DNA of 64,000 nt from Ruegeria sp. A3M17 (lineage in GTDB: Bacteria > Pseudomonadota > Alphaproteobacteria > Rhodobacterales > Rhodobacteraceae), in assembly GCF_003318255.1 (NCBI RefSeq), contig NZ_QOCF01000035.1, positions 1 through 64,000 of the forward strand, in the 5' to 3' direction. This document shows positions 9,634 to 17,776 of this stretch, piece by piece. How positions within the stretch are numbered: the first letter of the stretch is position 1; each line of letters starts with the position of its first letter. The notes beneath the pieces were generated by a model. It saw nothing but the letters and a program-made list of their open reading frames with translations. It had not been told where the DNA came from and made no database searches. The position numbers and the translations under genes were made by a program.

Positions 9634-9824
9634 GATATCAGGTCCGGTCTCTCAAATATGCAACGCGCGGGGCAAATCCTGCTCTGAAACAGATGCATGG
9701 TTGCCACGGGTCCTGCAATCCCCTTGTGGGGGCAAATTTCCCACCTTCCTAAGTCCGCTCTCGAAATTCGACGATTTGCCCTCTAGGCTTTCATACATAC
9801 CAGGTGAATCCGACAGGAGTTTCA

Positions 9825-11531
9825 ATGGCTAAAGGACCAAAAGAAGAGAGGATGTTCTTTCTTCCAGTCCTTCAGGGCGTCTTGCCGTTCAACCGCGCGA
9901 CTTTGCCTGCGGAAATTTTGGCAGGCCTGACCTTCGCCTGCCTCGCGATCCCCGAGGTCATGGGCTACACAAAGATCGCAGGCACGCCGGTCGTGACGGG
10001 ATTGTACACCATCCTCATCCCAATGGCGCTGTTCGCGCTGTTCGGTTCGTCCCGCCATCTTGTGGTGGGTGCGGATTCTGCCACGGCGGCGATTACGGCC
10101 TCAGCCCTGGCTGGCATGGCAGTGTCGGGTTCGTCCGAGTATCTGGCGTTGGCGTCCCTGTTGGCGCTGATGGCAGCTGTTCTGCTGATTGCCGCACGCC
10201 TTATCGGCTTGGGGTTTTTGGCTGATTTCCTATCCCGGACAGTTCTTGTCGGGTTCCTGACAGGCGTGGGCATTCAGGTCGCAACCGGTGAAATACCGGG
10301 GCTTTTGGGGATCGAAAGCGACGGTCACGGGACTATCGCCAAGCTTCAGGCAACCATTCAGAACATCGACCAGTCAAGCTGGCCCACATTGACGGTGGCG
10401 GCGGCGGTTCTGCTGATCGTCGTCGGATGCCGGCAGCTGTCACCGAAACTACCCGGCCCGCTAATCGCAATACTTGGGGTAATCCTGTGCAGCTGGGCGT
10501 TCCAATTCGCCGCATCCGGCATCGCGGTACTGGGCTCGGTTCCCAGCGGTTTGCCTGCGCTCTCTGTCCCGAACATGGATTGGAGCTGGACCCTGTTCAA
10601 ACAATTGCTGCCAACCGCGCTGTCCATCTTCGTTGTGATCTTGGCCCAAAGTGCTGCAACCTCGCGGGCCTACGCGGCGCGTTACGAAGAGAAGTTTAGC
10701 GAGAACACAGACCTAATCGGCCTGGGGCTTGCCAATCTGGGGGCGGCATTTACAGGTACATTCGTGGTAAATGGCAGCCCGACAAAAACCGAGATGGTGG
10801 TCAGCGCAGGTGGTCGCAGCCAAGTGGCACAACTGACGACCGTCTTGATCGTCTTGGTGGTCATACTGTTCCTGACCGGCCCACTGGCCTACCTGCCGAA
10901 TGCGGCACTGTCTGCAGTCGTGTTCCTGATCGGCCTTAAGCTGATCGACCTGAAAGGCCTGATTGCAATTTACCGGCAAGCTCGATCCGAATTCTGGATT
11001 GCTGTCGCCACGGCTGCTGTTGTTGTTATCGTGGGGGTCGAACAGGGCATCATCTTTGCGATGGTGCTGTCATTGATCGACCATACCCGCCGTGGGTACC
11101 GCCCCAAAAATTCAGTAATCGTCAAAACCAAAGACGGTGGCTGGCATTCGAAACCCATTTCCGTGCCAAACCAATTCGAACCCGGGCTTGTCATCTATCG
11201 CTTCTCTCACAGCCTGTACTACGCGAATGCACAGCGGCTTTCGGATGAGATTACGACAATCACCCATAATTCAGACAACAAAGTACAGTGGTTCTGTATC
11301 GAGGCCTCGGCCATCGATGACGTGGACTTCACCGCGGGCTACACGCTGCGCAATGTTCTCAATCTCCTGCAGGAGAAGAACATCAGGCTGGTTTTCCTCC
11401 TGGTCGAACCGCATGTCCGGTCTGAATTGGACAGGTACGGAGTGACCGATTTGGTGGGCGACGACGCATTTTTCGACACGGGAAGCGATCTATTGACCGC
11501 TTTCCAACACCGCAGCACATCCAAATCGTAG
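9825..11531 (+). CDS. SulP-family anion transporter with STAS domain
   Basis: Inner-membrane carrier (568 aa) of the SLC26/SulP family. The N-terminal two thirds carry about 10-14 hydrophobic segments, beginning with the family motif around P-A-E-I-L-A-G-L-T-F-A-C-L-A-I-P-E-V-M-G-Y. A STAS domain occupies roughly residues 445-560. Substrates of bacterial members include sulfate, bicarbonate and dicarboxylates, and the sequence does not tell which is used here. I use ATG 9825, with AGGAG five bases upstream, over a GTG at 9804. It is divergent from ybgC and converges on an unrelated gene 16 bp away. Confidence 0.9.
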   Translation: MAKGPKEERMFFLPVLQGVLPFNRATLPAEILAGLTFACLAIPEVMGYTKIAGTPVVTGLYTILIPMALFALFGSSRHLVVGADSATAAITASALAGMAVSGSSEYLALASLLALMAAVLLIAARLIGLGFLADFLSRTVLVGFLTGVGIQVATGEIPGLLGIESDGHGTIAKLQATIQNIDQSSWPTLTVAAAVLLIVVGCRQLSPKLPGPLIAILGVILCSWAFQFAASGIAVLGSVPSGLPALSVPNMDWSWTLFKQLLPTALSIFVVILAQSAATSRAYAARYEEKFSENTDLIGLGLANLGAAFTGTFVVNGSPTKTEMVVSAGGRSQVAQLTTVLIVLVVILFLTGPLAYLPNAALSAVVFLIGLKLIDLKGLIAIYRQARSEFWIAVATAAVVVIVGVEQGIIFAMVLSLIDHTRRGYRPKNSVIVKTKDGGWHSKPISVPNQFEPGLVIYRFSHSLYYANAQRLSDEITTITHNSDNKVQWFCIEASAIDDVDFTAGYTLRNVLNLLQEKNIRLVFLLVEPHVRSELDRYGVTDLVGDDAFFDTGSDLLTAFQHRSTSKS

Positions 11532-11547
11532 ATTATCTCAGCTTAAA

Positions 11548-12171
11548 TCACTGCGACTGCTGCATTCGTGCAAACAACCGCAAGCCATGCGCCGGGTCCT
11601 GCGCTGCCCCCGGCAAAACCGGATCATAGGCTGCCCGGATCAGCCCGGCGATATCGGGGCGCAGGACAGTCACTCCCTCGGCAACCGCCAGCGGCGATTG
11701 CGTTCTGAACGCAGTGTCCGACCACAGCAAAATGGCCTGCACCACCTGGCTGAGCGCTAAAGTCTCTGCTGGAATCTTGGACAGCTCTTTGTCCATGCGC
11801 AGGAAAACAAACGCAGCCCGGATCGAACCGTCCTCTTCAAAGCGAAACACCCGATACTGATTGGCATCCGCCGCGATCAGTCGATCGACCAAAGGGGTCA
11901 GATCGGGAACCAGCCGATCTAGATCGGGAACCTCCAACAATTCCTTCCAGTCGCGGAAAAAGAACACCATGCAGTTCGCACCAAGTTCCGGATCCGTTTC
12001 AGCCATCTTATGATCGGCCAGGCTTACCACGGCCTCAAATGCGCCCTTGACGGTGGTCAGAGTTTCCACCTCGACCCCAAAGACGATGGGCACGATGGGC
12101 CGCCCCCAACGCGCGAACAGAAACTCTCCGCTTTCACGGGTGAACAACAACTGAATGTCTTCGGGGGTCAC
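11548..12171 (-). CDS. Uncharacterised 207-aa protein
   Basis: I do not recognise this family. The protein is soluble, with no signal peptide or membrane helix, mixed hydrophobic and acidic, and it begins T-P-E-D-I-Q-L-L-F. It has a central F-F-F-R-D-W-K-E-L segment, a hydrophobic stretch S-Q-V-V-Q-A-I-L-L-W and an apparently ordered C-terminus. The GTG start at 12171 has AAGGA about seven bases upstream. It follows ruvB on the same strand by 63 bp and may be the last gene of the ruvCAB transcript. Base composition and codon use match the neighbours, so it looks like a resident gene. Confidence 0.75.
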   Translation of the reverse strand: MTPEDIQLLFTRESGEFLFARWGRPIVPIVFGVEVETLTTVKGAFEAVVSLADHKMAETDPELGANCMVFFFRDWKELLEVPDLDRLVPDLTPLVDRLIAADANQYRVFRFEEDGSIRAAFVFLRMDKELSKIPAETLALSQVVQAILLWSDTAFRTQSPLAVAEGVTVLRPDIAGLIRAAYDPVLPGAAQDPAHGLRLFARMQQSQ

Positions 12172-12234
12172 GCCCTATCCTTCATCTTTTCGAAAATACT
12201 CTCGCCGACGGCATAAAATCTATGGGCCGCAGCT

Positions 12235-13254
12235 TCAACCAAACAGATCGTTTTGCCCCTTGGGGGCCGCCATACCCAGATGAGTCCAAGCCTTCTGCGC
12301 CAACATCCGCCCCCGCGGCGTGCGTTGGATCAGACCTTGCTGCAACAAATAGGGCTCGATCACTTCCTCCAGCGAATCGCGACTTTCCGACAACGCAGCC
12401 GACAGAGTCTCAATCCCGACCGGACCACCGGCATAGTTCTCAGCGATCAGCTTGAGGTATCGCCGGTCGGCACCATCCAAGCCCAGATTATCCACTCCCA
12501 ACCGCGTCAGCGCGCCATCCGCCAGATCCAGTGTGATACGTCCATCGCCCTCGACGATGGCGAAATCCACCACCCGTCGCAGCAATCGCCCCGCGATCCG
12601 CGGGGTCCCGCGCGATCGGCGCGCAATCTCTCTGGCGCCCGCATCATCAGCAGGCGCGCCCAGTTTGCGGGCGTTGCGCGTAACGATCTCGTGCAACTCG
12701 TCCACTGTGTAGAACTGCAACCGCGTCGGAATGCCAAATCGGTCGCGCAATGGGGTGGTCAGCAAGCCCATCCGCGTGGTCGCACCAACCAAAGTAAATG
12801 GCTGCAGCTCAATCCGGACTGTGCGCGCCGCCGGACCTTCGCCAATCACCAGGTCCAGCTCAAAATCCTCCATCGCCGGATACAGAACCTCTTCGACAGC
12901 CGGGTTCAGACGGTGGATTTCGTCGATGAACAACACATCGCGGGATTCCAGATTGGTCAGGATTGCCGCCAGATCACCTGCTTTGGCCAGAACCGGCCCC
13001 GAGGTCATGCGGAAATTCACTCCCAACTCGCGCGCCATGATTTGCGCCAGCGTCGTTTTACCCAGACCCGGAGGGCCATGAAACAGCGTGTGATCCATCG
13101 CCTCGCTCCGCATACGCGCGGATTGGATAAAGATGCGCAGATTGGCCCGCGCCTCGGCCTGACCGATGAATTCGTCCAGCCCCTGCGGACGCAGGGCGCG
13201 GTCGTTGTCCTCGGGCAAGGGCTCGGGGCGCAATGTGGGATCGGCGTCTACCAT
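12235..13254 (-). CDS. ruvB: Holliday junction branch-migration ATPase RuvB
   Basis: AAA+ hexameric motor (339 aa) that drives branch migration with RuvA. Walker A GPPGLGKT lies near residue 60, Walker B plus sensor D-E-I-H-R-L-N near 110, and the C-terminal winged-helix domain ends in R-T-P-R-G-R. The N-terminus [11 protein letters not shown] is typical. It starts 4 bases after the ruvA stop, in the order ruvC-ruvA-ruvB. Confidence 0.98.
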   Translation of the reverse strand: MVDADPTLRPEPLPEDNDRALRPQGLDEFIGQAEARANLRIFIQSARMRSEAMDHTLFHGPPGLGKTTLAQIMARELGVNFRMTSGPVLAKAGDLAAILTNLESRDVLFIDEIHRLNPAVEEVLYPAMEDFELDLVIGEGPAARTVRIELQPFTLVGATTRMGLLTTPLRDRFGIPTRLQFYTVDELHEIVTRNARKLGAPADDAGAREIARRSRGTPRIAGRLLRRVVDFAIVEGDGRITLDLADGALTRLGVDNLGLDGADRRYLKLIAENYAGGPVGIETLSAALSESRDSLEEVIEPYLLQQGLIQRTPRGRMLAQKAWTHLGMAAPKGQNDLFG

Positions 13255-13258
13255 TCAG

Positions 13259-13936
13259 TTACCCTTTCGGAGCCAGCAACTTGAGCGCCGCCCGGATCAA
13301 TTCAGCCTCGCCTGCATCCGGCAGGCTAGCGGCCGCTTCGGCCACAGCCGAGGCCGCCTCAGACGGTCCGTACCCCAAATTGCCAAGGGCTGACAGTGCC
13401 CCGGCCGAAGCTGCGGCAGACCCCGAGGCAGGTTTGGTCGCCCGCTTGGGCACTTGTGCCGGTTCAGACAGCTCAACAACTTCCAATCCGGGGCCGTCCA
13501 TCGCTTCGGTCACGGTCCCGCCCATAGCCATCACACCCGGCGCTTTGTCTTTCAGATCCAGCACGATCCGCTGTGCCGTCTTTGGGCCCACGCCTTTCGC
13601 CGCTTTGACGGCACCCCAATCCCCAAGCGCAATCGCCCGACTGACCCCATCCGGACCCAGCGCGGACAGAATGGCAAGCGAGACCTTGGCCCCAACGCCC
13701 TGAACCGAACAAAGCAGGCGATGCCATTCCTTTTCGACCAGGGACAAAAACCCATAAAGCTGCATCAGGTCTTCGCGCACTACCATATCGGTATAGATCG
13801 AGACAGCCTCGCCAACGCCCGGCAACGCGGCCATGGTCCGGTCCGAGCAGTAAACGAGGTATCCGACCCCACGCACGTCGATCAACACGTGATCCGCTGC
13901 GCGATAGTCCAATCGCCCGGTCAGTTTTCCGATCAT
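13259..13936 (-). CDS. ruvA: Holliday junction DNA-binding protein RuvA
   Basis: Tetrameric protein that holds the four-way junction for RuvB and RuvC. The N-terminal OB fold starts [11 protein letters not shown]. Helix-hairpin-helix DNA-binding motifs are at about residues 70-130 (S-V-Q-G-V-G-A-K and [12 protein letters not shown]). The C-terminal RuvB-binding domain ends [11 protein letters not shown]. The 225-aa length includes an Ala/Pro linker slightly longer than in enterobacteria. Its ATG overlaps the ruvC stop as ATGA. Confidence 0.97.
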   Translation of the reverse strand: MIGKLTGRLDYRAADHVLIDVRGVGYLVYCSDRTMAALPGVGEAVSIYTDMVVREDLMQLYGFLSLVEKEWHRLLCSVQGVGAKVSLAILSALGPDGVSRAIALGDWGAVKAAKGVGPKTAQRIVLDLKDKAPGVMAMGGTVTEAMDGPGLEVVELSEPAQVPKRATKPASGSAAASAGALSALGNLGYGPSEAASAVAEAAASLPDAGEAELIRAALKLLAPKG

Positions 13937-14430
13937 GCCCGCACCTCTTTCACGCGCGCCTGCGGCGCTGCGCCGTAATATGAATGACAGATGGCAATCG
14001 CCAGCGCATCCGCCGCATCCGCCCCTTTGGGTTTACAGCCCGGCAGTTGCAATTTGACCATATGAAGAACCTGCTCTTTCTCGGCATGTCCAACGCCCAC
14101 AACCGTTTTCTTGACCCGGTTGGGCGCGTATTCACCCACGGGCAGCCCTGCTTGCACCAGCGTCAGCAACGCCACACCCCGCGCCTGACCCAGCTTCAGC
14201 GTACCAGCCCCGTCCTTGTTGACGAAGGTCTGTTCGATGGCCGCCTGGTCGGGCTGATGTTCTGCAATGACTTCGACGATCTGATTGTACAGCGACAGCA
14301 AACGCTCGCCCAAATCGTCCCCGTCAGACTTGCATAGCCCGTTGGCGACGTGGCTCAGGCGGCTGCCATGCGATTCGATGACGCCCCATCCCAGGGTCCT
14401 AAGCCCCGGATCAATGCCTAAAATCCGCAT
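13933..14430 (-). CDS. ruvC: Holliday junction resolvase RuvC
   Basis: RNase H-fold endonuclease that cuts Holliday junctions. The first catalytic aspartate is in I-L-G-I-D-P-G-L near residue 7, a glutamate in A-I-E-Q-T-F-V-N near 67, and the C-terminal [12 protein letters not shown] provides the remaining acids. I start at ATG 14430 (165 aa), which gives the family N-terminus M-R-I-L-G-I-D-P-G; an upstream ATG at 14520 adds 30 unlikely residues. It leads the ruvCAB operon. Confidence 0.97.
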   Translation of the reverse strand: MRILGIDPGLRTLGWGVIESHGSRLSHVANGLCKSDGDDLGERLLSLYNQIVEVIAEHQPDQAAIEQTFVNKDGAGTLKLGQARGVALLTLVQAGLPVGEYAPNRVKKTVVGVGHAEKEQVLHMVKLQLPGCKPKGADAADALAIAICHSYYGAAPQARVKEVRA

Positions 14431-14764
14431 GTTTCGCCTCGGCCTGCTCGAGTTTTTGTGATCTTTTTTACGGATTAGCACGAAGCGTGAACATTTTCCA
14501 AGCGAATTGACAGAGAGCACAAAAACGACAGACCTGTTTCACAGGCGACAAAACGGCCAGTTTGCGACAGGCAAAAGTCTGAAATCGACATGTTTCATGA
14601 AGCAAAAATGGCCAATAAATTAAGGGGTTCTAATGAATCTCGAGCTCTGCAAAAAACGCATAGGACAGTTGCAATTTCCGCTCTTGCACAGCCGATTTGG
14701 CAGCACTAAATGCCGCTCAGATCGAACGATCAAAACGTAAACTTAAACCAGAAGGAAACAGGAT
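14431..14764 (+). promoter_or_regulatory. Divergent control region between ruvC and the DUF1127 gene
   Basis: A 334-bp, relatively A/T-rich stretch with no convincing long gene. It must hold the promoters of ruvC (minus) and the DUF1127 gene (plus). A weak match to a plus-strand promoter is TTGCAC (14684-14689), 16 bases, then CTAAAT (14706-14711). A 35-codon frame at 14633-14740 follows AAGGGG at 14622-14627 and could be a leader peptide, but it has no recognisable features. Confidence 0.35.
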
Positions 14765-14977
14765 ATGGCTGCACTGGACACCACCCGCACCACCACCGGC
14801 TCATTCGGCCTCGTCGGCCGTATCGGCGCAAATTTCGCATCGGTCGTAAACGCCTTTGTCGAATGGAATGACGCCCGCGTGACGCGTAACACGCTGAGCG
14901 GTCTGACAGATCGCGAGCTGGAAGATATCGGACTGTGCCGTGGCGATATTGACGTCGTGGCCGAAGGTCGTCGTTAA
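14765..14977 (+). CDS. Small DUF1127-domain protein
   Basis: A 70-aa basic protein whose C-terminal half is a DUF1127 domain: W-N-D-A-R-V-T-R-N-T-L-S-G-L-T-D-R-E-L-E-D-I-G-L. In Rhodobacter sphaeroides a DUF1127 protein (CcaF1) is an RNA-binding stress factor cotranscribed with sRNAs; other DUF1127 proteins affect phosphate and carbon metabolism. The ATG has AAGGA about 11 bases upstream. The Thr-rich N-terminus is unlike the shortest members. The mRNA 3' region carries a C/T-rich hairpin and a terminator (see next entries), matching the DUF1127-sRNA arrangement. Confidence 0.9.
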   Translation: MAALDTTRTTTGSFGLVGRIGANFASVVNAFVEWNDARVTRNTLSGLTDRELEDIGLCRGDIDVVAEGRR

Positions 14978-15060
14978 GATTTAACACACCCACTCATATG
15001 CCCCTTCCCTCCCTCAGGGGCAAAGCAGAACGCCGCGCATGCAGAATGCGCGGCGTTTCT
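14978..15060 (+). ncRNA. Candidate CcsR/cuckoo-type sRNA in the DUF1127 3' region
   Basis: After the DUF1127 stop comes CCCCT-TCCCTCCCTC-AGGGG (15001-15020), a 5-bp stem presenting a pyrimidine loop complementary to Shine-Dalgarno sequences. A strong terminator hairpin with T-tract follows at once. The known alphaproteobacterial CcsR/cuckoo RNAs lie downstream of orphan DUF1127 genes and show anti-SD motifs of the type CUYCCUCCC in hairpin loops. The position and motif fit; only one such loop is visible here rather than the usual two, and the motif has an extra C. The 5' end, probably made by processing, cannot be fixed from sequence. Confidence 0.5.
15031..15060 (+). terminator. Rho-independent terminator after the DUF1127 gene
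   Basis: Perfect 10-bp stem CGCCGCGCAT / ATGCGCGGCG with a 5-base loop, followed by TTTCT. It ends the DUF1127 transcript. The opposite side reads AGCAGAA before the stem, so it is a poor terminator for the gene coming the other way. Confidence 0.88.
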
Positions 15061-15077
15061 GATTCATTCGCCTGATG

Positions 15078-15422
15078 TCAGGGCAGCAGCCGTGCCAGCT
15101 GTTCCGAAAGCATCAGCGATACCGGGTCGATTTGCATCACCCAGGCACCGGCTTGTTCGACCGAGGTGCCCTCGTTCAATGCGTCAACCCTGTATTGATA
15201 GCCCGAAGGCCCAAGGCTGGTGAGCAAGAACGTCTTGAATGCAAACAACCCAAGCAGACACATCAGAAGAACCTTCAGGGGCAAAGCTGACTTCACCCTC
15301 TGCGGTTTCATCACAACCAACCCGTCCTTGCGCATCGTCGCGCGGTAGCCACGGCTTAGTTTTGCGTGTTTCTTGCTCAGGCGATTCACGCGCTGATCAA
15401 ATTCCAGTTGTTTTCCCGTCAT
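15078..15422 (-). CDS. Small single-pass membrane protein, unknown function
   Basis: A 114-aa protein with a basic N-terminal region (V-N-R-L-S-K-K-H-A-K-L-S-R-G-Y), one membrane helix (about residues 48-68, L-P-L-K-V-L-L-M-C-L-L-G-L-F-A-F) and a periplasmic tail ending S-E-Q-L-A-R-L-L-P. The start at 15422 is fixed by GGAGG five bases upstream; the frame is open further up without a signal. It lies alone between the DUF1127 unit and prmA. I do not recognise a family. Confidence 0.75.
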   Translation of the reverse strand: MTGKQLEFDQRVNRLSKKHAKLSRGYRATMRKDGLVVMKPQRVKSALPLKVLLMCLLGLFAFKTFLLTSLGPSGYQYRVDALNEGTSVEQAGAWVMQIDPVSLMLSEQLARLLP

Positions 15423-15525
15423 GGCAGCCTCCAAAACCGCCCCCCGATTCCACGTTAAGACGGTAGAAACAGAATGCGACAAAATCGAGGCAAAACTCCA
15501 GAAAGCTCCAGCAAATGGCCCAAAT

Positions 15526-16398
15526 TTAGCCCTGTTTGCTTAATATTAGCGTCGTCCACTCACCAATTTGGTCATTTCTCTCTAAATTAAACCCGTTTTG
15601 TAGATAAACGGAAACCACATCATCGGCTTGTTCGTTAAGGATTCCGGACAAAATTGCGTACCCACCGACGCGCAGATTCGCTGCGATTTCGGGGGCCAGA
15701 GCAACCAGTGGGCCCTTAAGGATATTTGCAAAAATCAGATCGTAGGGTGCGATCGCGCCCAGATCGGGATGGTCAAAGCCCGCCGCTTCCACGCAACGGA
15801 CCTTGCCTGCCATTCCATTGGCATTCAGGTTGGCTTCGGCGACATCAACGGCCACTTCGTCGATATCACTGGCGATGATCTCACCTTCCCAGACCCGCGC
15901 TGCCGCCATGGCCAGCACCGCCGTGCCGCAGCCGATATCGGCCACTTTCGTAGCCGCGAATCCGTCATTCAGAAGATGATCCAGCGCCTTCAGACACCCC
16001 AAAGTGGTTCCGTGGTGGCCAGTGCCAAAGGCCATTGCGGCTTCGATCAGCAAAGGGATACGTCCTTCGGGCAATTTGTCGGCATCGTGGCTACCGTAAA
16101 CAAAGAACCGCCCCGCTTCGACCGGGGCCAATTCCCGACGCACATGGGCCACCCAATCCGTGTCGGGCAGTTCCGATACCACGAAAGGCTTGGCCTCAAA
16201 CGCGGCGGCCAGAACGGCCAGAGCGGTTTCGTCCGGAGTTTCCGTGAAATACCCACCGACTTCCCACAGGCCCGAACCATCCTCGACTTCGAATACTCCA
16301 ACGCCGGTTGGTTCCGGATCCAGACGCTCCATTGCTTCGCCCAGCCCTTCGGCAGCTTTTTTACCAGTCAGTGTAGTCAGCGCAGTGAATGTGGGCAT
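15526..16398 (-). CDS. prmA: Ribosomal protein L11 methyltransferase PrmA
   Basis: SAM-dependent methyltransferase that trimethylates ribosomal protein L11. The 290-aa protein has the N-terminal substrate domain (about 1-100) and a Rossmann methyltransferase fold with A-F-G-T-G-H-H-G-T-T and motif I V-A-D-I-G-C-G-T-A-V-L-A (about 150-161). N-I-L-K-G-P-L replaces the usual N-I-L-x-x-P-L catalytic motif in the expected place. I start at ATG 16398, with GGAGG six bases upstream, rather than an in-frame ATG at 16416. Confidence 0.95.
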   Translation of the reverse strand: MPTFTALTTLTGKKAAEGLGEAMERLDPEPTGVGVFEVEDGSGLWEVGGYFTETPDETALAVLAAAFEAKPFVVSELPDTDWVAHVRRELAPVEAGRFFVYGSHDADKLPEGRIPLLIEAAMAFGTGHHGTTLGCLKALDHLLNDGFAATKVADIGCGTAVLAMAAARVWEGEIIASDIDEVAVDVAEANLNANGMAGKVRCVEAAGFDHPDLGAIAPYDLIFANILKGPLVALAPEIAANLRVGGYAILSGILNEQADDVVSVYLQNGFNLERNDQIGEWTTLILSKQG

Positions 16399-16464
16399 GG
16401 GGGCCTCCTGTATCAATTGACACAGCGCCTATGGCGATGGCCCACCAAGGTCAAGCATTGGCGC

Positions 16465-17697
16465 TTATTCGGCGGGTGCCGGCGCGTATTTCGACAAGAT
16501 CGTTTCATTTCCCGGTTCCGGGTGGCGCGGGACCAGCAAGGACAAACCCAGCGAGATCATCGCCATCGCAGCGGCCAGCGCAAAGACTGCACCGGGTGAG
16601 ATGACCCACAGCAGGCCTAGAAGCGCGGGAAGGAACACAGCGGCGATATGGTTGATCGTGAACGCCACGGCCGCTGTCGGTGCGATATCCGCAGGGTCGG
16701 CGATTTTCTGAAAGTAGGTCTTCAGGGCAAGCGCCAATGCGAACAGAACATGGTCGATCACATAAAGGGTTGCAGCCAGTACCACGCCCCAACCAAACCA
16801 GTAGATACCGCCATAGGCCGCAAAAACGATCGCCAAGCCGGTGTATTCGAAGATCAGCGTGCGGCGCTCACCGAACATCGATACAGCCTTACCCAGCATC
16901 GGAGCCGCCGCCATGTTGATCACCAGATTGATCAGATAAAGGCTGGTCAGTTCGTGTACTTCGAACCCAAACTTCTCGACCATCATGAAGCCCGCGAAGA
17001 CAACAAAGATCTGCCGCCGCGCGCCGGCCATGAACTGTAGCGCGTAATACAGCCAGTACCGACGACGCAGGATCAGTTTCTTGGTCTGTGGAGTTGGCGA
17101 GTCAAACTGCGGAAATGCGAACAGACAGAACAGCGCCAACAGGGCGGTCACACCACCAGCGGCCATGAATACAATGTTGTAGGATAGATCAAACCGGTCC
17201 CAAGTCAAAACGATCAAGCCGTAGACTACTGCGGTCGCGGCTGATCCCATGGCAACAAGCCAGCCCAATACCTGCGGCGCGCGGTCCTTGGGCAGCCATT
17301 GCAGCTGCAGCGACTGATTCACTGTCTCGTAGTAGTGAAATCCGATCGAGCTGAAGAGGGTGACAAACAGCAACCCACCAAGGCTGGGAAACCATGCTGT
17401 CAACGCAGTTGCCACGCCCAGCATCATCAGCGAGATCATCGCCAGTACCTGCTCGCGCACGAAAATGATCACCGCGATCACGCCAACAGCAAGAAATCCG
17501 GGGATCTCCCGCACAGTGTGCAGTAACCCAATGTCGGCCCCGTCAAAATTCGCCACCTCAATGACGAAGTTGTTCAGCAGTGCGCTCCATGCATTGAACG
17601 CAATCGGCATCGTCAGTGCCATCACGAACAAGAGCGTCACAGGGCGGCGCCAGAACGGAAGGCTCTGCGCCTCGGACAGGGGCATCGGTTTCAACAT
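16465..17697 (-). CDS. Major facilitator superfamily transporter
   Basis: A 410-aa inner-membrane carrier with about 12 hydrophobic helices and a basic loop between helices 6 and 7 (K-K-L-I-L-R-R-R-Y-W). The loop after helix 2 has F-V-R-E-Q. I cannot assign a substrate. AGGAG is four bases before the ATG. It lies between priA and prmA on the same strand, with about 80 bp to priA and 66 bp to prmA, and has no clear functional partner here. Confidence 0.85.
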   Translation of the reverse strand: MLKPMPLSEAQSLPFWRRPVTLLFVMALTMPIAFNAWSALLNNFVIEVANFDGADIGLLHTVREIPGFLAVGVIAVIIFVREQVLAMISLMMLGVATALTAWFPSLGGLLFVTLFSSIGFHYYETVNQSLQLQWLPKDRAPQVLGWLVAMGSAATAVVYGLIVLTWDRFDLSYNIVFMAAGGVTALLALFCLFAFPQFDSPTPQTKKLILRRRYWLYYALQFMAGARRQIFVVFAGFMMVEKFGFEVHELTSLYLINLVINMAAAPMLGKAVSMFGERRTLIFEYTGLAIVFAAYGGIYWFGWGVVLAATLYVIDHVLFALALALKTYFQKIADPADIAPTAAVAFTINHIAAVFLPALLGLLWVISPGAVFALAAAMAMISLGLSLLVPRHPEPGNETILSKYAPAPAE

Positions 17698-17776
17698 GGG
17701 ACTCCTCTACGCCCATTTTCAGATTTTGGCGAGGGCGAAGCAGCGGGCGCACAATCGGTCTGCGCTGATGCAGAGG

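Noticed and set aside
9670-9760. A GC-rich stretch between ybgC and sulP that can look tRNA-like
   Set aside because: It has no T-loop consensus, no paired acceptor stem and no anticodon arm.
12253-13284. A 343-codon plus-strand frame opposite ruvB
   Set aside because: It is a mirror of a strongly supported gene, with no start signal and no domain.
15628-16599. A 323-codon plus-strand frame opposite prmA
   Set aside because: PrmA motifs are clear in the other strand and the frame has no ribosome site.
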